From assembly GCF_900176005.1 (NCBI RefSeq), contig NZ_LT838272.1:2065587-2129586 (forward strand): DNA of 64,000 nucleotides, in the 5' to 3' direction. The translations under genes and the position numbers were made by a program. The DNA is from Thermanaeromonas toyohensis ToBE (lineage in GTDB: Bacteria > Bacillota > DSM-521 > Neomoorellales > Neomoorellaceae). The notes beneath the pieces were generated by a model. The model worked only from the letters and a program-made list of their open reading frames with translations. It ran no database searches and was not told where the DNA came from. Positions 52,226 to 61,468 of this stretch are shown here, piece by piece (positions within the stretch are counted from its first letter, which is position 1; each line of letters begins with the position of its first letter).

Positions 52226-54148
52226 CTATTTCCTTTCTCCAAGATATGCACATAGCCTCTCAGTAGCATAATAGGCTTCTGCATAAGTTAAGTTAGCGCT
52301 GGGTTCACGCCCTGTATACTGGAGGGGTAAAAGCCCCTCCTGCCCAGCCCGCAAGACAGCCGTTTGAGGGTCCAGGCGGGAGATATCCTCTCCTAAATAG
52401 GCCAGGAGAAGCTTAGCCGCTTCCCCGCGGGTTAGCGGCCGAGCTTCCAGATAGGGCTTAAGTATTTCTGCTCTAGCCTGGACAAGAACGGCCTTCTCCG
52501 GCACAGCCCGTTTTATGGCGTTGGCCGTCATGTAGTAAAAGCTCATCCTCGAGATGGGCTCTTCCAGCCTCCAGTTATTGTCGTACCCGGCTACCACCAG
52601 CCCCCAATGGTTTACGAACTTAAGAGCAGGGTAAGCCCAGTGGCCTTCAAGGGGATTAGGAATCTCAAAGGCTTTAAGATAAGCCCCCTGCTGAAGCAAG
52701 ATCTCCTGGATTTTTTGTACATCCGGTAAGCTTCTGGCGATTTCCCGGAAGCTCTTACCTGTATGTAAGGAATAGGCGGCCGCCACCCCGGCCGCATCAC
52801 CGGTGGCCATCCCCACAGGTACTACCCGGGTGCTCCCAGAGGCCAGATGGGTATAACCTGCTGAGCGACCTACTACTAAGAGATTTTCTACTTTAAGAGG
52901 TACTAACGAACGGAAAGGTATGCTATACATGACCGGCCGGCCATAAACATACCCTGTATCCTGAGGTGAGGTAGCTTGGACATCCACTGGATAAGAGCCG
53001 TGGGCGATGCGATCGGGAAAATCCCGGTTAAACACTACATCGTTAATATCTAACTGGTATTCGGCTTTTATGTGCCGGGTTTCCCGGACGTAAAGCTCCG
53101 GAGCCCACCCGTCTAGCTCCGCCGTTTTAAAGCCAGGAAGTTTTTCCTGCAAAAAAGCCACAATAGCAGGCAACTCCTTCCGGGCGAGCTCCATACCTTC
53201 CCTTTTAGAAGCCTCATTTAGCCCGTCCACCCCGAATATCTGCAGGGCATTGATAAGTACTGTACCGTCCTTCTGGCGGCCTATATTTAAACCCCGAAGC
53301 CTTAAGCGAGGCGTGGAGGGCTGGTACTGTTTGGTCACCGAGCTAAACCCCCAGGCAGCCCGGCTGGATATTTTAGCATCCTTGATCTGACCTTTTTTTA
53401 CAGCTTGCCCCAGGGCCTCCCAATCCACCCCCTTAATACGGAAGATAAGGGTCACCGATTGCCGCCGTTCCTTTTCCCCTATATCCTCTGCCCCAACGGT
53501 GTAAGGAACCCCAGCTGCGGCAGCCACGTCAGCATCTTGGGTGGCATCGATCACCCGCTGGCCGTAAAACTTGATTACCTCTCCTCCTTTAACGGCCTCT
53601 ATCCCTACTATTTTGTTTCCTTCCATCAAGGGAGCGCGAAAGATGGTATTTAAACTCACGGCCAGGTTAGGATACCGTCCTACCATACGGCTGAAGATCT
53701 CCTTAGCCTCTTCTACATCAAAAACTTCTCCCTTTACTTGTTGGTAAAACTCCTGAAAAGTCCCCCGGGTTAAAAGCTCCCAGCGCGGGCCAAAGTTCAT
53801 ATCAATAAAATTAAGCCACCCATATGTAAACAGCCCTCCCAAACCGTCCCTTTTATCTACCAAAAGGACTTTAACGCCCTGCCGGGCGGCAGATACAGCA
53901 GCAGCTATCCCTTCCGGTTCCCCACCCACTACCAACACATCATAGCTGCTACCGGTAACTGGTGCAGGCGCTGGTGGGAAAGTAGAAGGATCTGGGTTGG
54001 CCAGCTTAAACTTGCTTAAACCCATCCTGGCCAGTAGAAGATTATGATACCCCAACCAATAGAGGGTTCCCAACAGTAGTAATAAAAGAACCCCTATTAG
54101 TACACCATATAGCCTTCTACCTTTGCTCACTATTTCTTTAGCCCCCAT
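52226..54148 (-). CDS. Membrane-anchored FAD-dependent oxidoreductase with an SLH-like tail
   Basis: About 640 residues. A membrane anchor (VLIGVLLLLLLGTLYWL) near the N-terminus is followed by an FAD_oxidored domain: VLVVGGEPEGIAAAVSAARQG (FAD), then ATQDADVAAAAGVPY. The last 130 residues resemble SLH repeats (GHWAYPALKFVNHWGLVVAGYD). The enzyme thus seems to sit outside the membrane, bound to the wall. ATG 54148 is chosen; an upstream TTG at 54181 lies within the tRNA terminator. Substrate unknown. Confidence 0.8.
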   Translation of the reverse strand: MGAKEIVSKGRRLYGVLIGVLLLLLLGTLYWLGYHNLLLARMGLSKFKLANPDPSTFPPAPAPVTGSSYDVLVVGGEPEGIAAAVSAARQGVKVLLVDKRDGLGGLFTYGWLNFIDMNFGPRWELLTRGTFQEFYQQVKGEVFDVEEAKEIFSRMVGRYPNLAVSLNTIFRAPLMEGNKIVGIEAVKGGEVIKFYGQRVIDATQDADVAAAAGVPYTVGAEDIGEKERRQSVTLIFRIKGVDWEALGQAVKKGQIKDAKISSRAAWGFSSVTKQYQPSTPRLRLRGLNIGRQKDGTVLINALQIFGVDGLNEASKREGMELARKELPAIVAFLQEKLPGFKTAELDGWAPELYVRETRHIKAEYQLDINDVVFNRDFPDRIAHGSYPVDVQATSPQDTGYVYGRPVMYSIPFRSLVPLKVENLLVVGRSAGYTHLASGSTRVVPVGMATGDAAGVAAAYSLHTGKSFREIARSLPDVQKIQEILLQQGAYLKAFEIPNPLEGHWAYPALKFVNHWGLVVAGYDNNWRLEEPISRMSFYYMTANAIKRAVPEKAVLVQARAEILKPYLEARPLTRGEAAKLLLAYLGEDISRLDPQTAVLRAGQEGLLPLQYTGREPSANLTYAEAYYATERLCAYLGERK

Positions 54149-54160
54149 TATCGTTACTAA

Positions 54161-54192
54161 AAAAGAAAACCTACCCGGCAATCCCGGGCAGG
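54161..54192 (-). terminator. Terminator of tRNA-Pro(GGG)
   Basis: On the minus strand CCTGCCCGG and CCGGGTAGG form a 9-bp stem (one G-U), followed by TTTTCTTTTTT, 8 bases after the tRNA. Confidence 0.85.
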
Positions 54193-54199
54193 CCGTCTT

Positions 54200-54277
54200 T
54201 GGTCGGAGCGACTGGACTCGAACCAGCGACCCCTACCACCCCAAGGTAGTGCTCTAGCCAAACTGAGCTACGCCCCG
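54200..54277 (-). tRNA. tRNA-Pro (anticodon GGG)
   Basis: Cloverleaf on the minus strand. Acceptor CGGGGCG/CGCTCCG (one G-U), anticodon loop TTGGGGT (GGG), GGTTCGAGTCC T-arm, and encoded CCA. Confidence 0.96.
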
Positions 54278-54358
54278 ACACTTGTTGTTGCAAGATAAAG
54301 TATAACACCAGCCAACAACCCTTGTCAAGGCCATGGAGTAAAACCTTTCCACTTGTCC

Positions 54359-55456
54359 CTAGGCTACCGCTTTTCCGGATTCCTTCTCAAAGAAGTGGGC
54401 CCGATCTAGATTAAAAACTAGAGGGACTGTATCTCCTACCCTAGGGAGGCTTGCTCCTGGTAGCCTGGCGGTGACGGATTGCTGGCCTACACTAAAGTAG
54501 AGCAGCCCTTCCGCCCCTAAAGGTTCCACTACTTCGGCCTTGACTGTAAAGACCCACTCGGGCTTTTTCTCCCGTAAAGCCTGATCTACCGTTATATCCT
54601 CTGGCCGTAGGCCTAAAATCAATTCCTTTCCAGGAGCCTTAAGCTTCTTTTCTATACCTTGCGGGAGGGGGAAGCTGAAACCGTCTCCCTTAACTTTTAG
54701 AGTCCCCTGATCCTGCTCGACCACTACAGGTAAGAAATTCATGGGCGGAGAGCCAATAAATCCAGCTACAAACATGTTAGCTGGCCGCTCGTATAAGCCC
54801 ATGGGTGTGTCTATTTGCTGGATGACACCGTCCTTCATGACAACTATCCGGTGGCCCATGGTCATGGCTTCTACCTGGTCATGGGTAACATATATAGTTG
54901 TTACCCCCAACCTCTGCTGGAGCCGGGTGAGCTCCGCCCTCATCTGCACCCGGAGTTTGGCATCCAAGTTGGAAAGGGGCTCATCCATCAAGAACACTTT
55001 GGGCTCCCGTACTATAGCCCGGCCTAAAGCCACCCTCTGCCGCTGACCACCAGACAACTCCTTAGGCTTACGGTGCAAGAGGTGTTCTATTCCTAAAAGC
55101 TTGGCTACTTCTTCCACCCTTCTCTTTATCTCCGGTTTGGGAACCTTCCTCATCTTGAGGCCGAAGGCCATATTATCAAACACGTTCATATGGGGATATA
55201 AAGCGTAATTCTGGAAGACCATGGCGATATCCCGGTCTTTAGGTGGGACATCATTTACTAACCGTTCTCCAATGTATATCTCGCCTTGGGTTATATCTTC
55301 CAGGCCAGCCACCATGCGCAAAGTGGTAGTCTTACCGCATCCTGAAGGACCTACCAAGACCACAAACTCGCCGTCCTGAATCTCGAGATTAAAATCCTTG
55401 ACGGCTACCACTTGGCCAAATTTCTTCCAGACATTCTTAAGCACTACATTAGCCAT
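54359..55456 (-). CDS. ABC transporter ATP-binding protein, MalK/UgpC type
   Basis: About 365 residues. GPSGCGKTT (Walker A), LSGGQRQRVALGRA (signature) and VFLMDEPLSNLDA (Walker B) are followed by a C-terminal OB/TOBE domain. This type energises importers of sugars, glycerol-3-phosphate or polyamines, and one copy can serve several. ATG 55456 is chosen; an in-frame codon at 55477 precedes GGAGGG. No permease is next to it; those at 63061 onward are 8 kb away. The remnant epimerase lies upstream. Confidence 0.9.
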   Translation of the reverse strand: MANVVLKNVWKKFGQVVAVKDFNLEIQDGEFVVLVGPSGCGKTTTLRMVAGLEDITQGEIYIGERLVNDVPPKDRDIAMVFQNYALYPHMNVFDNMAFGLKMRKVPKPEIKRRVEEVAKLLGIEHLLHRKPKELSGGQRQRVALGRAIVREPKVFLMDEPLSNLDAKLRVQMRAELTRLQQRLGVTTIYVTHDQVEAMTMGHRIVVMKDGVIQQIDTPMGLYERPANMFVAGFIGSPPMNFLPVVVEQDQGTLKVKGDGFSFPLPQGIEKKLKAPGKELILGLRPEDITVDQALREKKPEWVFTVKAEVVEPLGAEGLLYFSVGQQSVTARLPGASLPRVGDTVPLVFNLDRAHFFEKESGKAVA

Positions 55457-55524
55457 TCTTAACTCTTCCCTCCGCAAAATCTTTATTCGACAAAACCCTA
55501 AAAAATCCTTTATATTCCTTTAAC

Positions 55525-55727
55525 CTATTTCGTTTTTAGACTTTGGACCGTGTATTTAAGACCTTCTTCAAGGTTCACCTCCGCCCGCCAGCCCAGCTCC
55601 CGCCAGGCTTTACTACAATCGCACCTGCGCGAAACAGTAAAGATAGTAACTTCATGCCCCTGGGCAACTAAAGTATACTATATTGGGATCCGATAAACCC
55701 GGCACCACCAGTAACAAGAATACGCAA
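55525..55727 (-). pseudogene. Remnant of an NAD-dependent epimerase (GalE-like)
   Basis: Reading the minus strand from a TTG at 55727 gives RILVTGGAGFIGS, the start of a sugar-nucleotide epimerase. After a frameshift LVAQGHEVTIF follows. This is joined directly to a C-terminal epimerase end (CDCSKAWRELGWRAEV, then LEEGLKYTVQSLK). The middle, about 250 residues in the usual protein, is gone. So it is a pseudogene formed by an internal deletion and at least one indel. It fills most of the gap between the ABC ATPase and the FliD-like gene. Confidence 0.8.
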
Positions 55728-55818
55728 AACAATATCCTTCCTTTCTTAGTCTGATTTTGATATGATTCTCCTTCTTTTGCTATTCTCCTTCCAAACTTAA
55801 AAGCACCCAAGGAAAATC

Positions 55819-55848
55819 TTTACTTTAGATGTTTATAGGCGATATAAT
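55819..55848 (+). promoter_or_regulatory. Promoter of the FliD-like gene
   Basis: TTTACT (55819-55824) and a perfect TATAAT (55843-55848), 18 bases apart, about 40 bases before the start codon at 55891. Confidence 0.6.
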
Positions 55849-55890
55849 AATCTTGAAGCAATTCTTTAATAAATTTAAGGAGAAATCCGT

Positions 55891-57174
55891 ATGGTAAACC
55901 CAATATATGGCAGCTATTGGTATCCTAATTATTGGCTAGCAGGTTATCTTTTAAATCCGCTGGCTCCCTCTTATCCTTACCAGGCAATAAACCCTATCCC
56001 TGTAGGCCAAGAAGCCTTATGGGTAAATAACTGGACCCGGCAGCAGTCTTCCCTTTTAGCTAGTACTCTAACTTCTCTAAGCAACTATGCCCGCCAACTT
56101 TGGGAGGCTTCCCAACCCTTGCAGCTTAGCACCAACAATAATGTCTTCTTGCAGAGAGCTGCCACCTCATCCGCTCCCAATGCCGTTACCGCCCAGGCTG
56201 AACCGGGCGCCACTCTAGCTACCTATGCTATAAGTATAAGCCAGATCGCCACCGCCCAGCAAAACTTAGGCCTAAGTTTATCCAGCACGTCGGCTGCTGG
56301 GCTGGCGGCAGGCACCTATACCTTTACCCTTCAGGTAGGTGGGAAGACCTACACCATATCCTTTACCGTTAACGCAGGGGATACCAACCAGACTGTCCTC
56401 AACAATATGGCCCAGGCCATAAATGCCTCGGGCGCTCCAGTTACCGCCCAAGTAGCTACCGATATTGTAGCTGGTACCAGCCGCCTGGTTTTAACCGCTA
56501 ATAATACTGGTACTAGTAATGCCTTTACCTTAACCGATGTGACCGGCAACGCAGTAGCTTATACCGGGGCTAACACGGTTTCCGTTGCCGCCGCCAATGC
56601 CAGCTACACTCTTAATGGTGTACCCTATACCTCTCAAAGCAACACCATATACCTGGACAATCGAAAACTGCGCTTAAATCTCTTGGGCACGGTAACTAAC
56701 GCCACTATTACAGTTACTCCTAATATCCAAGCCATAAGCAACGCCATTAATAATTTCGTGACAGCCTATAACAACTTGGTAACCTTTACAGCGCAAAATT
56801 CGCAGTATATAAATCCTGAGCTTCTTTTTAGCTTAAAACAAAGCTACAGCTATCAGGCCGCGAACCTCACTGCCATAGGCATTACCCAGAATCCGGACGG
56901 CACTCTAGCTGTAAACCAGACTGCCCTTACCAGCGCCCTCCAGAATAACTTGGGACTGGTAGAAACTGCCTTCAGTGGTATCAACGGCTTAGCTGTGACA
57001 GCTGGACTTAAAGCCCACCAGGTCTTCACCAGCCCTTTAAGTAGCTTTGCTAATCCTTTGCCGCAGCTTAATACCACCTATCTTTCCTCTTACAATTGGT
57101 GGGGCCTCTTAAACACTACCAGCCTCTGGGCTCTCCTACTACCGCCAGGTCAACTCTTAAACCGGTTGGTTTAA
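55891..57174 (+). CDS. FliD-like secreted or surface protein
   Basis: A 427-residue protein rich in Asn, Thr, Ala and Ser, with few charges. Residues about 105-200 match the flagellin hook-IN pattern (YAISISQIATAQQN, GTYTFTLQVGGKTYTISF, AINASGAPVTAQV), and the later part resembles FliD (NNFVTAYNNLV, IGITQNPDGTLAVNQTAL). The N-terminus is Tyr/Trp/Pro-rich (NPIYGSYWYPNYWLAGYL) rather than the coiled coil of true FliD. No other flagellar gene is near. It may be an adhesin or a spore/filament cap. It stands alone on the plus strand. Confidence 0.65.
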   Translation: MVNPIYGSYWYPNYWLAGYLLNPLAPSYPYQAINPIPVGQEALWVNNWTRQQSSLLASTLTSLSNYARQLWEASQPLQLSTNNNVFLQRAATSSAPNAVTAQAEPGATLATYAISISQIATAQQNLGLSLSSTSAAGLAAGTYTFTLQVGGKTYTISFTVNAGDTNQTVLNNMAQAINASGAPVTAQVATDIVAGTSRLVLTANNTGTSNAFTLTDVTGNAVAYTGANTVSVAAANASYTLNGVPYTSQSNTIYLDNRKLRLNLLGTVTNATITVTPNIQAISNAINNFVTAYNNLVTFTAQNSQYINPELLFSLKQSYSYQAANLTAIGITQNPDGTLAVNQTALTSALQNNLGLVETAFSGINGLAVTAGLKAHQVFTSPLSSFANPLPQLNTTYLSSYNWWGLLNTTSLWALLLPPGQLLNRLV

Positions 57175-57201
57175 CGATTTAGTTAAGCTAAGAAAAAAGC
57201 C

Positions 57202-57232
57202 GAAGCGGTAAGGCATAGGGCCTCACCGCTTC
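57202..57232. terminator. Bidirectional terminator
   Basis: Stem GAAGCGGT/ACCGCTTC with extra inner pairs. On the plus strand it follows the FliD-like gene; on the minus strand it is followed by GGCTTTTTTCT and would end the Na/Pi cotransporter transcript. Confidence 0.75.
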
Positions 57233-57404
57233 CTTATTGAACCTTCCAGGCGGTTTTTTTTAACTACTTTTCCGGGGAAAGGTAACCCAAGCCCTTTTAA
57301 AAAGTTATCCTGCTAACGCCTCCAACTATTTTCTTCCGTGTCAGTGTCAGGTTCACAAAAAGCCAAACGTTATGGAACATCTACACTAAGGAGCCCGAGA
57401 TCCC

Positions 57405-59012
57405 TTAAATAATACCCATCACTGCCTCGGCAATACTTACACTATGCATGTTGAGGCGTAAAAACTGATTAATGAGCTCCATATGGACAGAAGTAGTCTC
57501 CAAGCTAAAGCGATTTTCTTGTTGCAACCTCTGAAAATGGGAACATCGCAAGTCTTTTTCTAGTCGTAAGATCTCAGGACGGCGGCGAATAATCTGCGCT
57601 GCCGCCACCTCGTCATTAGCGGCAAAAGCTTCCATTGCCCCAACAAAATTTTCCTGGACCTTTTTAAACATCTCTTGTAGTTCCGCCTGGCCCTCCGGTG
57701 AAAATTCCACTCCACTGGCCTCTATTTTCTGCCACTGGTGCGCCATCTCTACCAGCACATCCCCTATGTGTTCCAGGTCGTTAGCTATATAAAGCAGTTT
57801 AATTTTGGATATTAATTGGTCTTCCCCCAGGTTCTCCTCGGGTATGCGCACCAAGTACCGGGCTATCGCTTGGTATAAGTAATCCAAAATATTGTCCAGC
57901 CGTTTAAGTTTCAATAATAAATCAACTTCTCGCTCAGCTAAAGGCCGCATGACACGAGGAAACATTTCTTGCTTTATAATATTAGCCATGCGTAAAAGTT
58001 CCCGGGAAACGTTGGCTAACGCTATTTCTGGTACCTCTACAACTGAAGGATCAAGATATTTAGCTACTTTCTCTTCTTCTGGCGCGTCAGGTAGTAGCTT
58101 TATTGTCAGTTGCCCTACCCAGGTAGTAAAAGGAAGGAAGATAAGCATATTAATCACGTTAAACAAAGTATGGCCATTGGCAACTTGCCGGGCTATGTCC
58201 GGCGAGGTTGCTTGCGCCAGCCAGGTATAAAGTCTTAAAAAGGTCAGAAAAATAATTACTCCCCCTAGCTTAAATAGGAAATGGGCTACTGCTACACGCT
58301 TTGCTTCCCGCGATAGGGCCAAGCTAGATATAAGGGCAGTGGCAGTAGTCCCCAGATTAGCGCCCAGTACTACGGCTAATGCTCCATATAGGGGCAAAAC
58401 CCCTTGGGCCGCCAGCGTCATAGCTACTACTACAGTAGCCGCACTTACTTGTACAAAAGCGGTAAAAAGGGTAGCAACTATAGTCATGAGCCAGGGATGA
58501 GAAGCTAAATGGTCTAAAAGGTGGATAAAGCCTGGCATAGAACGCAATGGTATAGCAGCCTCGCCCATAACTGCTGCCCCGTAAAAGATAAGGCCGAAGC
58601 CTATCAGAGCTTCTCCCAAATGTCTCCACCGAAAACGCTGGGAAAAGAGATAAGGTATAAGTCCAACAACTACAGCCCATAAAGCATAGTCACTCAACCG
58701 AAAGGCTATAAGTTGGGCTGTTAAAGTAGAACCTATAGCTGCCCCTAATATCACTCCCAGTGCCTGGCCCAAGCTCATGAGGCCGGCATTGACAAAGCTA
58801 ACTAAGAGTACTGTAGTAACAGCACTGGTCTGCAGAAAAATGGTAACCAGTAGCCCTGCCAGCATACCATAAACTCGATTTTTAGTTACCCTCCCCAGGA
58901 TATACTGTACTTGGCGGGATGCTGCTTTCTGAAGGCCCCCACTAATCATGTGCATACCAAAGAGGAAAAGGGCCAGTCCCCCTGTTAAACTGGTGACCGC
59001 ATTAAATAACAT
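57405..59012 (-). CDS. Na/Pi cotransporter family protein with PhoU-like domain
   Basis: About 535 residues. Two repeats of the NptA/PNaS membrane domain are seen, with QTSAVTTVLLVSFVNAG and QVSAATVVVAMTLAAQG and GANLGTTATALI. The last 200 residues form a PhoU-like helical domain. It takes up phosphate with sodium, or has a related ion role. ATG 59012 follows GGGAGG by 7 bases; an in-frame TTG at 59027 is less likely. It lies 43 bases after glpC. Confidence 0.9.
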   Translation of the reverse strand: MLFNAVTSLTGGLALFLFGMHMISGGLQKAASRQVQYILGRVTKNRVYGMLAGLLVTIFLQTSAVTTVLLVSFVNAGLMSLGQALGVILGAAIGSTLTAQLIAFRLSDYALWAVVVGLIPYLFSQRFRWRHLGEALIGFGLIFYGAAVMGEAAIPLRSMPGFIHLLDHLASHPWLMTIVATLFTAFVQVSAATVVVAMTLAAQGVLPLYGALAVVLGANLGTTATALISSLALSREAKRVAVAHFLFKLGGVIIFLTFLRLYTWLAQATSPDIARQVANGHTLFNVINMLIFLPFTTWVGQLTIKLLPDAPEEEKVAKYLDPSVVEVPEIALANVSRELLRMANIIKQEMFPRVMRPLAEREVDLLLKLKRLDNILDYLYQAIARYLVRIPEENLGEDQLISKIKLLYIANDLEHIGDVLVEMAHQWQKIEASGVEFSPEGQAELQEMFKKVQENFVGAMEAFAANDEVAAAQIIRRRPEILRLEKDLRCSHFQRLQQENRFSLETTSVHMELINQFLRLNMHSVSIAEAVMGII

Positions 59013-59055
59013 ACTCTGACCTCCCAAAATTTTTCTGCCTTTTAAGCCATTAGGG

Positions 59056-60243
59056 TTAATTCTTCTTTTGGACTGAACCCCAAATGATCATCAGGGGATG
59101 TTGCACTCTCTGGCCAGTTCCAAAACTGATTTGCATAGCACAGGAGCCACAATCAGTAACCACTCCCTCAGGTGCCAGTTGACCAATGGCGTTAAATAGA
59201 GAATTGCCAATGGCCATTGAAAGATAATGTTTCTCTTTCTTAAAGCCAAAGGTACCAGAAAGGCCACAGCACCCGCTATCTATCAGCTTTACCTTAAGTC
59301 CCGGAATAAGGCTTACTAAAGAATAACTGGGAGTCCCTATACCCTGAGCCATAGTGTGGCAAGGTGTATGGTAAGCTAATCTTTGAGGTAAAGGATGTAA
59401 GAAATGGTGTAACCGTGAGCTATACGCTTCCAGATATTCCGCATAATCATAAGTTGCCTTAGCTACCAGTTCAGCTTCTTGGGTTCCTAATTCGTCCAAA
59501 TAGACTTTTTTAAAGGCCAGACCGCACGTAGGACAGGTGCAGATGACTTTAAATCCAGCCTGCACTAAAGGTAAAAGGTTTTCTATATTCTTTCTAAACA
59601 GCCTGTGAGCCTGTGCGCGGAAACCGTTAGTCAAAAGTGGTATGCCACAGCACACCTGTTGAGGAACTATGACACTTATTCCGAGAAGCTCCATCAAATT
59701 AACCAGGGCTTTACCAATACTAGGCTCATAATAATTCGCATAGCAACCTACAAAATATGCCACTTTTTCCTTGTTTAGTGACTTGAGTGAACGGCTCCAG
59801 TGTAAAAAGGACTGGCGGGAGTAGTGTGGAAATGGGCGTTCAGGCGAAATTGCTAGTACCTTATCTAAAAGCTTTTTCCCTAATCTACTTGTCAACAAGG
59901 TATTAGCTAGTCCTGCAAAAGCAGTACCCCAAAAACCTGAAAGGTGGGGATAGCCTAATATTAGGTCGCGCCAGTAATGGTTTTTGGCTTTTACGCTTGC
60001 TTCTTTGACTTTTATTATTAGCTGGGTTATCTCTACTCCGTTAGGGCACTTTAGCTCGCATCTTTTACAATTAAGACACCAGTCCACTGTATCTTCGACC
60101 ATTCCTGGCCTTAATAACCGAGCTACCTCAGGGCCAGCATATTTGGGCCCTGGAAAGATCTTTGTGTGCTGTACGACCGGACAGACTTCTAAGCATGCGC
60201 TGCATTTAAGGCACCGGTCAATTAGATTAACTAAATAACTCAT
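59056..60243 (-). CDS. glpC: Anaerobic glycerol-3-phosphate dehydrogenase subunit C
   Basis: A 395-residue membrane-linked iron-sulfur protein. Two [4Fe-4S] motifs (CLKCSACLEVCPV and CLNCKRCELKCP) precede two CCG domains (CCGIPLL, CCGLSGTFG) that bind clusters or haem-like cofactors. It passes electrons from GlpAB to menaquinone. Its start overlaps the end of glpB. Confidence 0.93.
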   Translation of the reverse strand: MSYLVNLIDRCLKCSACLEVCPVVQHTKIFPGPKYAGPEVARLLRPGMVEDTVDWCLNCKRCELKCPNGVEITQLIIKVKEASVKAKNHYWRDLILGYPHLSGFWGTAFAGLANTLLTSRLGKKLLDKVLAISPERPFPHYSRQSFLHWSRSLKSLNKEKVAYFVGCYANYYEPSIGKALVNLMELLGISVIVPQQVCCGIPLLTNGFRAQAHRLFRKNIENLLPLVQAGFKVICTCPTCGLAFKKVYLDELGTQEAELVAKATYDYAEYLEAYSSRLHHFLHPLPQRLAYHTPCHTMAQGIGTPSYSLVSLIPGLKVKLIDSGCCGLSGTFGFKKEKHYLSMAIGNSLFNAIGQLAPEGVVTDCGSCAMQISFGTGQRVQHPLMIIWGSVQKKN

Positions 60244-61466
60244 CTTTTATTCGCCCTTCCAGCTTCTAAGGCTGCTTTGTATCCTGTAGCAATGGCTACT
60301 CCTCCACCATTTGCTTCAACAAAGGGGTCGTACCCCGCCAGTATTCTGCCAGCACAAAAAACGTTTCTTAGAAGCACTTCTCCGTTCGAGCTTAAAGGTT
60401 GTAACTTATTATTTACCCTTATCCCACATTTAGCAAACCCGTGACTTGTATATCCTAGACACCGCTCGTTAGTCCAATTACCTGGGTTTTGAGTAACTGG
60501 AAATCCAAAGATCACCTCTTTTACCCTGGTTTGTTCTAATAAAAGACCACCACCTGCAATACCTCCAGTAGCTAGAACATAACTTTCTCCCTGTATGAGC
60601 CGCGGCCTACCGGGAGTATTAACCAACACGCCATAGCAATAATCTCCTGCCACTTTAGCTTCTTCTACAGGAAAGCCTAAAAGAATTTCTCCCCCCAGTT
60701 GGCGCAATCGCGTAAAAAGGGCCTCTCTCAAGCGGACTCCGGGGACAGACGGCGGAAGGGTGGGAACTTCGAATATTGGAACCCTAAGAATTTCTTCCAT
60801 TTTACGTTTTATAAATAGGTGGTGACGCAACCCTAATACTGCAGGGAAAGCAACGCTGGTAATTTTATTATTAATAAATGGTTTTACCTGCTTTAGTAGC
60901 TCTGGCCATTCTTTGTCCAGATATACAGCCAGGTCGAGACTGCTAAAATTGTTTTTGCCATAGCCTATTTCTACTTCGGCTACTTGCCATTGATAACCCC
61001 TCGTATTTATTCCTGTTACCATTAGCTGAGCACTAAAATCCCGAAAACCTTTAAAATCTATTGCCAGTACCCGGTAATCTCTTTTAGCTCCTACCTCTTG
61101 ACTTTCAGGTAATAGGTAAGTAGGACGGAAATCTCCTGTAGCAGTAGGTACCCAGGAGTTTCGGCTGCCCGAAGGGTTATTATATGGGCACTCATTCCTA
61201 ATCTCCTGAACAAAAAATTTAAGTGCCTCGCGTATATCTTCCTCGCTTACTAAAGAATAGGGATGATCTGGTCTTTCTTGGACTAGTCTTTTTATTGCTT
61301 TCCATGGGTCATCATCTAGCCCGCAAAGATCAATACAACCTGTCTGCCAAAAAAGGGCACTTTCTCCCGCAGAAATAACTATTGTTTTTTTACCTTGACG
61401 TAAGCTCCATAGGGCAGCCGTCATACCCGCTAGGCCACTACCAATTACAACTATGTCGTATCTCAT
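60240..61466 (-). CDS. glpB: Anaerobic glycerol-3-phosphate dehydrogenase subunit B
   Basis: A 408-residue flavoprotein with the FAD site DIVVIGSGLAGMTAALW and the C-terminal NPGNWTN, AGRILAGYDPFVEANGGGVAIATG. It works with GlpA as the soluble catalytic pair. It lies 2 bases after the end of glpA. Confidence 0.92.
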   Translation of the reverse strand: MRYDIVVIGSGLAGMTAALWSLRQGKKTIVISAGESALFWQTGCIDLCGLDDDPWKAIKRLVQERPDHPYSLVSEEDIREALKFFVQEIRNECPYNNPSGSRNSWVPTATGDFRPTYLLPESQEVGAKRDYRVLAIDFKGFRDFSAQLMVTGINTRGYQWQVAEVEIGYGKNNFSSLDLAVYLDKEWPELLKQVKPFINNKITSVAFPAVLGLRHHLFIKRKMEEILRVPIFEVPTLPPSVPGVRLREALFTRLRQLGGEILLGFPVEEAKVAGDYCYGVLVNTPGRPRLIQGESYVLATGGIAGGGLLLEQTRVKEVIFGFPVTQNPGNWTNERCLGYTSHGFAKCGIRVNNKLQPLSSNGEVLLRNVFCAGRILAGYDPFVEANGGGVAIATGYKAALEAGRANKR

Positions 61467-61468
61467 TA

